DNA of 64,000 nt from Sedimentisphaerales bacterium (lineage in GTDB: Bacteria > Planctomycetota > Phycisphaerae > Sedimentisphaerales > Anaerobacaceae): the NCBI GenBank assembly GCA_029907605.1, contig JARYLO010000001.1, positions 35,040 through 99,039 on the forward strand, in the 5' to 3' direction. The position numbers and the translations under genes are program-made. The notes under the pieces were generated by a model. It was not told the DNA's origin and did no database searches. It was given only the letters and a program-made list of their open reading frames with translations. Positions 52,094 to 60,495 of this stretch are shown here, in pieces (within the stretch, counting starts at the first letter, position 1; every line of letters starts with the position of its first letter).

Positions 52094-52939
52094 CTATCGA
52101 CCTGCACCGGCCTGGGCTTTAGGATCCGTCTGTAGGATGGTCTTTGGCCAGAGGATGTGGAAGGTAGTTCCTACCCCAACCTGTGATTCTGCCCAGATCT
52201 TACCCCCATGGACCTCCACGATCCTCTTGACCAGTGTCAGGCCTACGCCAGTTGTGGGGCATTGGTCCTTTGGCGCGAGGGTCTGGAAGATCTTGAATAT
52301 CCCCTCCAGGTCACCGCTGTTGATACCACAGCCGTTGTCGCTAACCGTGATATGCCACATGTGGGCCTCGTCCGTACAGGCAATCTGTATCAGGCCGGCA
52401 GGCTTGTCGATCGCGCGTATGGCATTTGTCAGCAGGTGCTCCAGGACCTGCCTTATCCGCTTTGGCTCTGCCTGTATGGTCGGCAGGGATGGTCCTATGC
52501 CAATCTTTATGTGTCCTGGAGCGGAAATCAGGTCCACTACCTCTTGTGCAACCGACTGGAGGTCTATCTGTGCGATGGGCTCGCAGACCCTGCCTATCCT
52601 GGAGTATTCAAGGATGCCCTCCAGCATGGCATTGAGCCTATCAACGCGGTTGACCAATAGGGCCAGTTGTTCCTTACCTTCTTGATCCAGCCGGTCGCTG
52701 TAGTCAGCTACGATCCAGTCTGCCAGTGTCTTTATCGCGCGTAACGGGGCCCTTAGGTCGTGGGAGATGATGTAGACAAACTCCTGCATCTGATTGCGGA
52801 GGTCCTCTAGCTGCTGGCAGACAGACCTGTATGCAGCAACAGCACTCTCCAGTTGCTCCATGGGGCTATTGTTGCAATTGTCTGCCAGTGGGCTTCCCTC
52901 TGATTCGCCCAGGGCTTTTTGGGTATTGCTCTCACTCAT
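52094..52939 (-). CDS. Soluble sensor histidine kinase
   Basis: A 281-residue kinase with no transmembrane segment. The N-terminal ~50 residues look coiled coil (LESAVAAYRSVCQQLEDLRN). The H box is YIISHDLRAPLRAIKTLADW (H60), followed by a HATPase domain with N box EHLLTNAIRAIDKPAG, G box ISDNGCGI-type (VSDNGCGINSGDLEGIFKIFQTL) and TTGVGLTLVKRIVEVHGG. It resembles the kinase core of cyanobacterial phytochrome-like proteins but has no input domain, so its signal probably comes from a partner. No response regulator is adjacent. The CBS-GGDEF-HD-GYP gene downstream is the likely functional neighbour. Confidence 0.88.
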   Translation of the reverse strand: MSESNTQKALGESEGSPLADNCNNSPMEQLESAVAAYRSVCQQLEDLRNQMQEFVYIISHDLRAPLRAIKTLADWIVADYSDRLDQEGKEQLALLVNRVDRLNAMLEGILEYSRIGRVCEPIAQIDLQSVAQEVVDLISAPGHIKIGIGPSLPTIQAEPKRIRQVLEHLLTNAIRAIDKPAGLIQIACTDEAHMWHITVSDNGCGINSGDLEGIFKIFQTLAPKDQCPTTGVGLTLVKRIVEVHGGKIWAESQVGVGTTFHILWPKTILQTDPKAQAGAGR

Positions 52940-53074
52940 ACGGCCCCCTTTTTGCCCGCCATATCGAGCCTTTTGCCTGCGGACACTAGCCTTTTCGTCA
53001 GGATGCCCTGCCTACTTTAGTTGCAGGGCCTCCCCACTCAAAGTCTATATCACCAGGCGACGATTCAAAGTGGC

Positions 53075-53641
53075 CTAGAGACCTAGGTCATAACGGCCCA
53101 TCGGGGTATACAGAGGGCCCTCGGGCCTTAGCTGGCTATGGTAGACGACCAATTGATCCACAGAGGTGGTGCCTATCTCCATCTCCATGAATGGTTTATA
53201 GGCCTCAAGCAATTGGCGGCCCAGCCTGGGGTTCTTGATACGGCAGATGGTCATGTGGGCCGTGAACCTCCTGCCTTCCCTTGGCCAGCCAGCCTTCTCG
53301 AGTTGATCCTCTAGGTCCTCCTGCAAGGCGGAGAGTTGTTCGGTGCCTCGGCCAGTACCTACCCAAAGTACTGTGGCCGGCCTGCCAAAGTGGCCGACAG
53401 ACCCGATGACCAGGTCAAAACGCTGGTGGCGAGATGCTACCTCCTGGGCCACGCGACAGAGGTCCATCACCTCACTGTCGGGTACCTCGCCTAGGAACTT
53501 CAATGTTATGTGCATGGCATCCTTGTCCACCCATTTGACGTCAGGCCCTCCAAGCCCTGCCCTTGTGGCGATCCGCCTTTGGAGCCCCTCTATTTCCTGC
53601 CTGATCTGTGGATCTATGTCTATGGCGATGAAGCACCGCAT
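53075..53641 (-). CDS. thpR: RNA 2',3'-cyclic phosphodiesterase (2H family)
   Basis: A 188-residue LigT-type protein. It opens MRCFIAIDIDPQIRQEIEGL, and the two HxT/S motifs are AMHITLKFLGEVPDSEV and FTAHMTICRIKNPR. The family hydrolyses 2',3'-cyclic phosphates on RNA ends and can act as a ligase in reverse. The ATG follows directly on the TAG stop of the PfkB kinase gene, so they are cotranslated. The link to sugar kinase and glutamyl-tRNA synthetase genes is probably only operon packing. Confidence 0.9.
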   Translation of the reverse strand: MRCFIAIDIDPQIRQEIEGLQRRIATRAGLGGPDVKWVDKDAMHITLKFLGEVPDSEVMDLCRVAQEVASRHQRFDLVIGSVGHFGRPATVLWVGTGRGTEQLSALQEDLEDQLEKAGWPREGRRFTAHMTICRIKNPRLGRQLLEAYKPFMEMEIGTTSVDQLVVYHSQLRPEGPLYTPMGRYDLGL

Positions 53642-54547
53642 CTAGAACCTCGTCAGTTCGCGAAGATGGTCCAACCTCTGGTCCAGGTCTTGTCTTGTCA
53701 CGTTAGAGAGCCTGTCCAAGGAGAAGCCCTCGATGGCAAATGAGGCCGCGACCGTCCCATATGCAATGGCAAGCCTCATGGCCTGTTCATCGGTCCTATT
53801 GACAGAGGCAAGGTATCCAAGCATCCCGCCAGCAAAGCTGTCACCTGCACCTGTTGGGTCGACCACCTGTTGTACTGGATATGCAGGCATGACAAACTGC
53901 CAGCCATCGGCACTGACAACTATTGCCCCTGCCTGGCCCCTCTTGACGACCACCAACCGCACACCCATCTTGAGTATCTCTTGTGCAGCGAGGATGGGAT
54001 TGGGTTTGCCTGCCAGCAAGATGGCCTCCTGCTGGTTTATGATCAGGCAGTCTATCTGCCTTAGCAGGTCCAAGAGGTCCTTCTTGCTTTTCCTGATCCA
54101 GCAATCCATGGTATCTGCTGCCACAAACCCTGGCCCATCAAGTTGCCAAAGGAGCTGTTGCTGTAGATTCGGGCTGGTGTTGGCAAGGAACACGAATTGG
54201 CTGTCCCTAAAGCATGCCGGCACAGGAGGTGGTGCCTCTGCCAGGACATTCAGCTCCAAAAGGTCGGTGGTGCGTTCGTCCATCTGACCCATATAGGAGC
54301 CTGCCCACCTGAATGTCTTGCTCTTTGGCCTCTGCTCAAGGCCCCTCAAATCCACGCTTCTGCCTGCAAAGGTCTCCTTCAGATCGAATGGGCAGTCCCC
54401 TCCTATTACCCCCACTAGACGTACAGGTCCAAAGATACTTGCTGCCATGGTGAAGTATACGGCTGAGCCACCTAGCGATTCGGTTCGCACGGCAAACGGG
54501 GTCTTCACACTGTCTATCGCAATGGAACCTGTCACCAATAGGCTCAT
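53642..54547 (-). CDS. PfkB-family carbohydrate/nucleoside kinase
   Basis: A 301-residue ribokinase-fold kinase. VTGSIAIDSVKTPFAVRTESLGGSAVYFTMAASIFG gives the sugar-binding start with the di-glycine, and QVVDPTGAGDSFAGGMLGYLASVN gives the catalytic Asp and anion hole. The middle (VFLANTSPNLQQQLLWQL) is typical of PfkB proteins found in many bacteria near housekeeping genes, sometimes annotated as adenosine or sugar kinases. The substrate cannot be named from sequence. It could conceivably phosphorylate gluconate-like sugars, but nothing supports that. It starts two bases after gltX. Confidence 0.85.
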   Translation of the reverse strand: MSLLVTGSIAIDSVKTPFAVRTESLGGSAVYFTMAASIFGPVRLVGVIGGDCPFDLKETFAGRSVDLRGLEQRPKSKTFRWAGSYMGQMDERTTDLLELNVLAEAPPPVPACFRDSQFVFLANTSPNLQQQLLWQLDGPGFVAADTMDCWIRKSKKDLLDLLRQIDCLIINQQEAILLAGKPNPILAAQEILKMGVRLVVVKRGQAGAIVVSADGWQFVMPAYPVQQVVDPTGAGDSFAGGMLGYLASVNRTDEQAMRLAIAYGTVAASFAIEGFSLDRLSNVTRQDLDQRLDHLRELTRF

Positions 54548-54549
54548 AC

Positions 54550-56196
54550 CTATCCCTTTCTGGCCAGGGCCTGGTCTATCCTGGCCAATGTTGTGGGCTT
54601 ACCCAGCAGTTCCAGGGTATCGGCTATAGAAGGACTGACTGCAGAGCCGCAGACGGCTACACGGATGGGTTGTGCGATCTTGCCCAGCCCTACTTGGGCT
54701 TGCTGGGCTATCTGTCTGAGGGTCTGCTCGATGGTGCTAGCTGTGAATTGGTCAGGAGGTATCGCCTCCAAGGCCTGCCTGATTGCTGGAAGGACCTGCA
54801 GGCCTCCTTCCTGGACCATCACCTTGGTCCAAGCGACCTGATCATAGGTGAGCTGCTCTGTAGGGATGAAGGCAAAACGGCACTTCTTCTCAATGTCTGC
54901 TAAGGTCCTGGCGCCTGGACAGATCTTTATGAGTCTGGAAAGTGTCTGGTCATCAGCCGACCTGATCGGCGATCGGACCTCATCGAGATATGCCCTCAGG
55001 TGCCTTACAAGCCTTGGCATATCCTTTGTTGCCAGGATCTTCAGATGTTCGGTGTTGATTGCAAGGAGTTTGCCCCTGTCGAAAAGGCTATTTGCCTTGG
55101 TCAGCCTTTTCAGATCGAAGGCCTGGATCAACTCCTCGATGCACATGATCTCCTTGTTGCCGCCAGGATTCCAGCCCAACAAGGCCAGGAAATTGACCAT
55201 CGCCTCCGGCAGGTAGCCACTGCGGCGAAAATCAACGATGTTTATCTCCGGCAGATGTAGGCCCAATGCCCCTGCTATTGCCTCTACTGCCGGCATATCC
55301 AACGATTGCTTGCCGGCGATGAAGTCCTCTAGTTGTTGTGGTTCTATGCCACCTATCCTGGCCAGGGATGCCACATCGAGGTCGGTCATACCTGCAAGCG
55401 CAGCCTGGAGTGCAGCAGGTCGCTCTCGCTTTGAGAGCTTGCCTCCAGATTGGCTGATAGTGACTGCCATGTGCACGTAAATAGGCAATGGGGCATCCCC
55501 AAAAAGGGCCTGCCAAAGCAACTGCTGACATGGCGTGTTGTTCAGGTGTTCCTGACCCCTTATCACATGCGTGACACCCATCAGGTAATCATCGACAACG
55601 CATGCCATATTGTAGGTGGGCAGGTCGTCTGCCTTGAGGATCACAAAGTCGCTGATCTGGGCAGGATCGAATTCTATCCTGCCCCTGATCAGGTCGTGGA
55701 CCACAATGGGCCTATCCTGCGGTATTGCAAAACGTACAGCCACAGGTCTGCCTTCGGCCTTGGCCTGGCGGACCTGCTCGGCGGATGGGCATGTGGTGGG
55801 CCTACGGTATATGAGGGCACCAGCCTGTTGTTGTGCCTGCTGCCGCATCCTGGCCAGGTCCTCGGTCGATTCTAGGCAGTAGTATGCAAGACCCTTGTCC
55901 AAGAGTTGCTGGACATAGCGTGCGTATATCTCCTTGCGTTGCGACTGCAGATATGGACCCTTTGGACCCCCAACCTCTGGGCCTTCGTCCCATGTGATGC
56001 CCAGCCACTTCAGGTCACTTATCAATTGGCTAGTGGCAGTAGGTGTATTGCGTCTCTGATCGGTATCCTCGATACGCAGGATGAACCTGCCTTGGTTCTT
56101 CCTTGCCCACAGCCAATTGAATACTGCCGTCCTGGCCCCGCCCACATGAAGGTAACCGGTTGGCGAAGGTGCAAACCTTGTCACTACCTCAGTCAT
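54550..56196 (-). CDS. gltX: Glutamyl-tRNA synthetase
   Basis: A 548-residue class I synthetase, somewhat longer than the usual ~470-500. The HIGH-type motif is RFAPSPTGYLHVGGARTAVFNWLWAR and the KMSKS-type motif is GGKLSKRERPAALQ. Other marks are ILRIEDTDQRRNT, VDDYLMGVTHVIRGQEHLNNTP and the anticodon-binding alpha-helical C-terminus. It charges tRNA-Glu (or tRNA-Glu and tRNA-Gln if non-discriminating; no glnS is seen here). It leads a gltX-pfkB-thpR run whose promoter lies in the 234-base gap divergent to cimA. Confidence 0.95.
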   Translation of the reverse strand: MTEVVTRFAPSPTGYLHVGGARTAVFNWLWARKNQGRFILRIEDTDQRRNTPTATSQLISDLKWLGITWDEGPEVGGPKGPYLQSQRKEIYARYVQQLLDKGLAYYCLESTEDLARMRQQAQQQAGALIYRRPTTCPSAEQVRQAKAEGRPVAVRFAIPQDRPIVVHDLIRGRIEFDPAQISDFVILKADDLPTYNMACVVDDYLMGVTHVIRGQEHLNNTPCQQLLWQALFGDAPLPIYVHMAVTISQSGGKLSKRERPAALQAALAGMTDLDVASLARIGGIEPQQLEDFIAGKQSLDMPAVEAIAGALGLHLPEINIVDFRRSGYLPEAMVNFLALLGWNPGGNKEIMCIEELIQAFDLKRLTKANSLFDRGKLLAINTEHLKILATKDMPRLVRHLRAYLDEVRSPIRSADDQTLSRLIKICPGARTLADIEKKCRFAFIPTEQLTYDQVAWTKVMVQEGGLQVLPAIRQALEAIPPDQFTASTIEQTLRQIAQQAQVGLGKIAQPIRVAVCGSAVSPSIADTLELLGKPTTLARIDQALARKG

Positions 56197-56366
56197 CTAG
56201 TAAGCCCCAAATATGAACCATAAACACTATGGCCTCATTGCCTGCTGTCAAGCACGATCTGACCGGTACGCCGGACAACAGGTCCTGTGTTTATCCCCTA
56301 CAGGGCCTAGAGATGCTACGATCCGCGGATAAACCGTGGTCAGTCCGCCTTGTGTGTTAGAGGTCC

Positions 56367-56416
56367 TTTACTGGCAGCTAGTAGTGACGTAAGATATGCA
56401 ATCTATCGATATCGAT
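56367..56416 (+). promoter_or_regulatory. Candidate cimA promoter with downstream palindrome
   Basis: TTTACT (56367-56372) and TAAGAT (56390-56395) are 17 bases apart. A perfect 12-base palindrome, ATCGATATCGAT, lies at 56405-56416, just past the predicted transcription start and 14 bases before the cimA ATG. It is a possible operator overlapping the initiation region. Confidence 0.35.
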
Positions 56417-56430
56417 TGAATTGGACTTGT

Positions 56431-58011
56431 ATGGTACGTATTCAGATCTACGATACTACGCTTCGTGATGGGATGCAGGCCCACGGGGTCAGCTTCTCTG
56501 TGGCAGATAAGCTGGCCATCCTCAAGTGCCTTGATGATCTTGGGGTCGATTACATAGAGGGTGGATACCCAGTATCCAATCCCAAGGAGGTACAATTCTT
56601 CCAGGAGGCTAGCAGCGTTGTCTTGAATCATGCAAGGCTGGTTGCCTTTGGTAGTACCCGCAGATGGGATACTACGCCGCAAGAGGATGCATCTATTGCC
56701 GCACTGATCGGATCGCAGGCCCAAGTTGTTACGATCGTTGGAAAGGCCTGGGACCTCCATGTGACAAAGGTCTTGGGCTGCTCGTTGGATCAGAATCTGG
56801 AGCTTTGTGCGGATTCTGTGGCCTACCTGAAGAAGAAGGGATTGACGGTCTTTTTTGATGCTGAACACTTTTTTGATGGCTACAAGGCAAATCCAGATTA
56901 TGCCATGAAGGTCCTATGCGCAGCTGCAGAGGCAGGTGCAGATGGTCTGGTGTTGTGTGAGACAAATGGTGGTTGCCTGCCGGATGAGGTCTTTAGGATT
57001 ACGAAGGCTGTATGTGAGCATTTTGGGTCTATTTTGGTCGGCATCCACGCCCATAACGATAGCGATTGTGCTGTAGCCAATAGCCTTGCTGCTGTAAGGG
57101 CTGGGGCCAGACAAGTGCAGGGGACGATCAATGGGCTTGGCGAGCGTTGTGGTAATGCAAACCTCTGTACGATCATACCAAACCTCGCCTTCAAGATGGG
57201 CATGGGTGTGTTGGATCGCCAGAGGATACGGATGCTGACAGAGGTCTCTAGGTTCGTGTTCGAGATCAGCAACGTTGCCCCTGTGCCCAGCATGCCATAT
57301 GTCGGGGAGAATGCCTTTGCACACAAGGCAGGCCTACATGTGGATGCGGTCAGAAAGGAGCGACGCGCATACGAGCACATCGACCCTGCCCTGGTAGGGA
57401 ATGTCAGGAAGATCCTGATATCAGAGCTTAGTGGCAAGTCTGCCGTCCTTGCAGGTCTTGAAAAGGAGCAGATCGCAACGGACAAGAAACTGGCCAGGAG
57501 GATCTTGGCTAGGGTCCAGGAGTTAGAGGCACAAGGCTATCAGTTTGACGCTGCAGAGGCCTCATTCGACCTGCTGGTCAAGAGGGTAATAGGGACCTAC
57601 AGGCCAAGCTTCGATCTGATTAAGTATCATGTGACCGTGGAGAAGGATAAGGATGGCCAGATCGTTAGTGAGGCCACGGTCAAGCTCAAGGTAGGCGACC
57701 AGATCGAGTATGTGGTTGCAGAAGGCGATGGACCTGTAAACGCCTTGGATGGAGCCTTGAGACGGGCCCTTGAGAGATTCTATCCTGAGATTAGCCAGGT
57801 GCGGCTGATCGACTATAAGGTGCGGGTGGTCAATGCAAAGGCCGGTACTGCTGCCAAGGTCAGGGTGATCATAGAATCAGCAGATAAGGACAGGGTCTGG
57901 GGTACGGTCGGTGTCTCTGAGAATATCATAGATGCATCTTGGCAAGCCCTAGTGGATAGCGTGGAATACAAGCTGCATCTGGGCAGGGCAACTGGGCAGG
58001 CCAGTACATAA
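56431..58011 (+). CDS. cimA: (R)-citramalate synthase
   Basis: A 526-residue enzyme from the ATG at 56431; an upstream in-frame extension lacks family similarity. It condenses acetyl-CoA and pyruvate to citramalate for threonine-independent isoleucine synthesis. The LeuA-type barrel shows IYDTTLRDGMQAHGVSFSVADKL, YIEGGYPVSNPKE, the metal site GIHAHNDSDCAVAN, and VQGTINGLGERCGNANLC. The C-terminal ~130 residues form the LeuA dimer/feedback domain (VRLIDYKVRVVNAKAGTAAKVRV). The YIEGGYP segment and length separate CimA from isopropylmalate synthase. No strong SD is visible. It is convergent with the Xer gene. Confidence 0.93.
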   Translation: MVRIQIYDTTLRDGMQAHGVSFSVADKLAILKCLDDLGVDYIEGGYPVSNPKEVQFFQEASSVVLNHARLVAFGSTRRWDTTPQEDASIAALIGSQAQVVTIVGKAWDLHVTKVLGCSLDQNLELCADSVAYLKKKGLTVFFDAEHFFDGYKANPDYAMKVLCAAAEAGADGLVLCETNGGCLPDEVFRITKAVCEHFGSILVGIHAHNDSDCAVANSLAAVRAGARQVQGTINGLGERCGNANLCTIIPNLAFKMGMGVLDRQRIRMLTEVSRFVFEISNVAPVPSMPYVGENAFAHKAGLHVDAVRKERRAYEHIDPALVGNVRKILISELSGKSAVLAGLEKEQIATDKKLARRILARVQELEAQGYQFDAAEASFDLLVKRVIGTYRPSFDLIKYHVTVEKDKDGQIVSEATVKLKVGDQIEYVVAEGDGPVNALDGALRRALERFYPEISQVRLIDYKVRVVNAKAGTAAKVRVIIESADKDRVWGTVGVSENIIDASWQALVDSVEYKLHLGRATGQAST

Positions 58012-58015
58012 TAAA

Positions 58016-58040
58016 CAGGCCGCCTAAGACAGGCGGCCTG
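58016..58040 (-). terminator. Terminator between convergent cimA and xer genes
   Basis: A perfect 10-bp stem (58016-58025 with 58031-58040) has a five-base loop. On the minus strand it is followed by TTTATTAT, a reasonable T-tract for the recombinase transcript. On the plus strand it follows the cimA stop by four bases but has no T-tract, so plus-strand termination is less certain. Confidence 0.6.
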
Positions 58041-58066
58041 GGATCATCCTGAAGCTTAGTCTTGAG

Positions 58067-59110
58067 CTAGGTATTGCCGGCACCAGGCTGCTGAGTGGGG
58101 TCGTCGCTCTGCTGCCTAGGATGTGCGCTATCGTAGACCTCCTTGAGTCTGCGGGTGGTAAGGTGCGTATAGATCTGGGTAGTCGATAGCGACTGATGCC
58201 CCAGGAGCTCTTGGAGGCTGCGAAGGTCTGCACCGTTATTGAGCATGTGCGTGGCAAAGCTGTGGCGTAGGGTGTGTGGGCTTATGCCCGGATCCAGCCC
58301 TACCATCCGCAGGTATTTATCCATCTTCCTACGTACACTCCGCGTGCTGAGCCGCTTGCCATGCTTGTTGACAAACAGGACCTTGTTGTCAAAGCCACCA
58401 TAGTTCTGGGCCCGCTTGTTTCTGAACTCTAGATACCGCTGTATCATCTGGAGTGCGGAGGTACTTATCGGTGTGACCCTTTCCTTCTTCCCCTTGCCAC
58501 GGATGTGTACGACCTCACCAAGGAAGTCTATGTCATCGATGTTCAGGGCGACTAGCTCGCTTACCCTCATGCCTGTACTGTAAAGGGTCTCGAACATGGC
58601 CCTATCCCTTGCTCCAAGCCACGTATTGGTGTCAGGGGCCTCGAGCAGCCTCTTTACCTCCTCGTACTCCAGGAACCTCGGCAGCCTCTTTTCCTGCTTA
58701 GGGGTCCTGATGGCGGCCATTGGGCTGGAGGGGACCTGCCCACTCTTGACCAGATACTTATAGAAGCTCCGCAACGTGGCCAGCTTCCTGGCAATCGTGG
58801 CCTTTGAATAGCCCTTCTCTGTTAGATGGGCAAGGTATGCCCGTGCCTGATCTACCGTCAGTGCTAGCAACATCTGGTCCAGCGACACCTCTACCTCTGT
58901 CGCTACGGCCGTATCGCCGCCGAATCCAGGATGTTGATGCACTTGGCTGTCATGTTGTGTCTGATGGCTGGCATGCTCGGATCGGCTGCAAAGGAACTCT
59001 CCGAACTGGAGCAGGTCGGCGCCATAGCACTTGGCCGTATGCTCAGAGAATCGCCGCTCGAATTTCAGATAGTTCAAGAATCGCTCGATTAAGGGACTTG
59101 TCTGTTCCAT
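58067..59110 (-). CDS. Tyrosine recombinase of XerC/XerD type with His/Gln-rich insert
   Basis: A 347-residue recombinase, ~45 residues longer than XerC/XerD. The N-terminal SAM-like domain (FLNYLKFERRFSEHTAKCYGADLLQFGEFL) is interrupted by a ~40-residue His/Gln/Glu-rich segment at ~46-85. The catalytic domain is complete: STGMRVSELVALN (first Arg), SPHTLRHSFATHMLNNGADLRSLQELLGH (HxxR and His) and TTQIYTHLTTRRLKEVY (Tyr nucleophile). Chromosome-dimer resolution at dif is the default role, since it is a single gene without integrase neighbours. A mobile-element role has no support here. XerC or XerD cannot be decided by eye. Confidence 0.88.
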   Translation of the reverse strand: MEQTSPLIERFLNYLKFERRFSEHTAKCYGADLLQFGEFLCSRSEHASHQTQHDSQVHQHPGFGGDTAVATEVEVSLDQMLLALTVDQARAYLAHLTEKGYSKATIARKLATLRSFYKYLVKSGQVPSSPMAAIRTPKQEKRLPRFLEYEEVKRLLEAPDTNTWLGARDRAMFETLYSTGMRVSELVALNIDDIDFLGEVVHIRGKGKKERVTPISTSALQMIQRYLEFRNKRAQNYGGFDNKVLFVNKHGKRLSTRSVRRKMDKYLRMVGLDPGISPHTLRHSFATHMLNNGADLRSLQELLGHQSLSTTQIYTHLTTRRLKEVYDSAHPRQQSDDPTQQPGAGNT

Positions 59111-59200
59111 AATTGACCTACCTCAAAATACCTTCGGTTTGCGTCTTCCTTGCAATCCCTTTCTAGGGCCAGTATCCTGTCGCGGCCCCCTGTTACGTAG

Positions 59201-59494
59201 CTATGGTCCTACGCAGACCTTGCTACCTATGCCTACGGCACCTTTGGCCTCGGCCACCAATGATTGCGTCATCTTAAAGCTCAAGACAGCCGCATCAAAC
59301 CAGTCGAAACTCGTCCTCCTCGATTGGGCTAGCTCAACCAATGCATCCAGCAGTTGGTCTTCCTTTCCCTGCTCATATCGGAAGACAAAACGCTCTTGGC
59401 CCTTATTCAATATAAGCTGTCTTTGCATCATAAGCTGTCTTGCTCCGGCCAATCCGACCGATTCGCTTGAAGCCACACCACTTTTATCGGCCAA
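59201..59494 (-). CDS. Small conserved-looking hypothetical protein
   Basis: A frame of up to 97 residues. The central part (LILNKGQERFVFRYEQGKEDQLLDALVELAQSRR-type, then FDWFDAAVLSFKMTQSLV) has the balanced composition of a real small soluble protein, and I have the impression of similar planctomycete proteins, but I cannot name it. The longest frame begins at TTG at 59494 without an SD. The tandem ATGs just after the Arg-Gln-Leu codons, 11 bases past GGAG, are a shorter alternative. A 12-base duplication near the N-terminus repeats Arg-Gln-Leu. It lies between xer and the radical SAM gene on the same strand. Confidence 0.5.
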   Translation of the reverse strand: MADKSGVASSESVGLAGARQLMMQRQLILNKGQERFVFRYEQGKEDQLLDALVELAQSRRTSFDWFDAAVLSFKMTQSLVAEAKGAVGIGSKVCVGP

Positions 59495-59535
59495 TCGTTA
59501 GATACGCTTTAGAGTGAGATAAAGTTTTTTTGGGC

Positions 59536-60495
59536 CTATGTCTGAGATGGTCCCTGCTGGGCCAACCTATAGAAGACTTGGTCGGTCCATGTCTCAGCAG
59601 TGATCTGACCGGACTTGAGCAATCGGTCGATGGCAGCCTGTACCTGGGAAGCGGGGGCCGCCAGGCCGTTGGCAAGCTGGTCCAAGGTAGAAGGCCTTCT
59701 CTGCAGTAATGCCAGTATGGACTTATCATCTAGACCCTTCTGATAGGCCTGATAAGCCCTCAGATCACCAGGATCCACGATCAGCTCACAGGCAGGACCA
59801 AGGGTCGCAGCAATCCTTCTTAGTGTTGATAATGACGGTACTGGCACAGCAGGCTCGGCAGTAGGCCTGACAGCAGTATTGAGGTGGATCTTATCCGGTC
59901 TTATTCGATCGATCATGGCCTTGAGCGATTCGACCTTTCGCGGATCTGTATTGACCTGGTCGACCACAAAGACCTCCAGCCAGATCTGACCGTGGTATTG
60001 TCTGCGAAACTCGATCAGGCCGTCTACGACCATCTGCAATGTGATAGATGGATCTGGCCTGTGTATCAGCTCAAAGGTCTGCTGGTCAGGGGCATCAAGG
60101 GTAGGCAGGACCACATCTGCCTGGCAGGCATCTTGCCTGACATCTGGCCTATAAAGTAGCGTGCCATTGGTCAACAAGGCGATCGGCGTGCTGGAGACAG
60201 CCCTTATCTGTGTTATTATCCGACCCAGACCGGAGTTTAGGGTAGGTTCGCCGGAACCAGTGATCGTGATATAGTCTGGTTGGGGCAGATCCTTGAGCCT
60301 GGCCTGCAATTCCTGGATTATCTGCCCTGGCAAGACATAAGGCCTCCTTTCCGTGGTCTTGACCGTGGTCCTGCCTACCTCGCAGAATATGCAATCCAGG
60401 GTGCAGTACTTGGCTGGTACTATGTCTACTCCCAGGCTGCGACCCAACCGCCTCGATGCCACAGGGCCGAATATGTACTGGTGGGGGGCCATCAT
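59536..60495 (-). CDS. Radical SAM protein (MoaA/NifB-like fold, unknown substrate)
   Basis: A 319-residue protein. The ATG at 60495 overlaps the kdsA stop as ATGA and yields [24 protein letters not shown], the usual start of this family; the longer frame lies inside kdsA. The cluster motif is [15 protein letters not shown] (C-x3-C-x2-C), followed by [20 protein letters not shown] and [22 protein letters not shown]-terminal winged-helix-like region (~240-319: [36 protein letters not shown]) resembles a small DNA-binding or adapter domain. The family is widespread but uncharacterised, often annotated as a radical SAM domain protein next to molybdenum or wall genes. Confidence 0.85.
   Translation of the reverse strand: MMAPHQYIFGPVASRRLGRSLGVDIVPAKYCTLDCIFCEVGRTTVKTTERRPYVLPGQIIQELQARLKDLPQPDYITITGSGEPTLNSGLGRIITQIRAVSSTPIALLTNGTLLYRPDVRQDACQADVVLPTLDAPDQQTFELIHRPDPSITLQMVVDGLIEFRRQYHGQIWLEVFVVDQVNTDPRKVESLKAMIDRIRPDKIHLNTAVRPTAEPAVPVPSLSTLRRIAATLGPACELIVDPGDLRAYQAYQKGLDDKSILALLQRRPSTLDQLANGLAAPASQVQAAIDRLLKSGQITAETWTDQVFYRLAQQGPSQT

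Noticed and set aside
53004..53028. Hairpin downstream of thpR as a terminator
   Set aside because: The 7-bp stem (GCCCTGC with GCAGGGC) has an 11-base loop and no T-tract on either strand.
56350..56430. Longer start for cimA
   Set aside because: The extra 27 residues do not resemble CimA; the family begins at the segment just before IYDTTLRDG, and the candidate promoter lies inside the extension.
58067..59110. Integrase marking a genomic island
   Set aside because: No tRNA, attachment repeats, phage or conjugation genes nearby; the neighbours are housekeeping genes, so a Xer role fits better.
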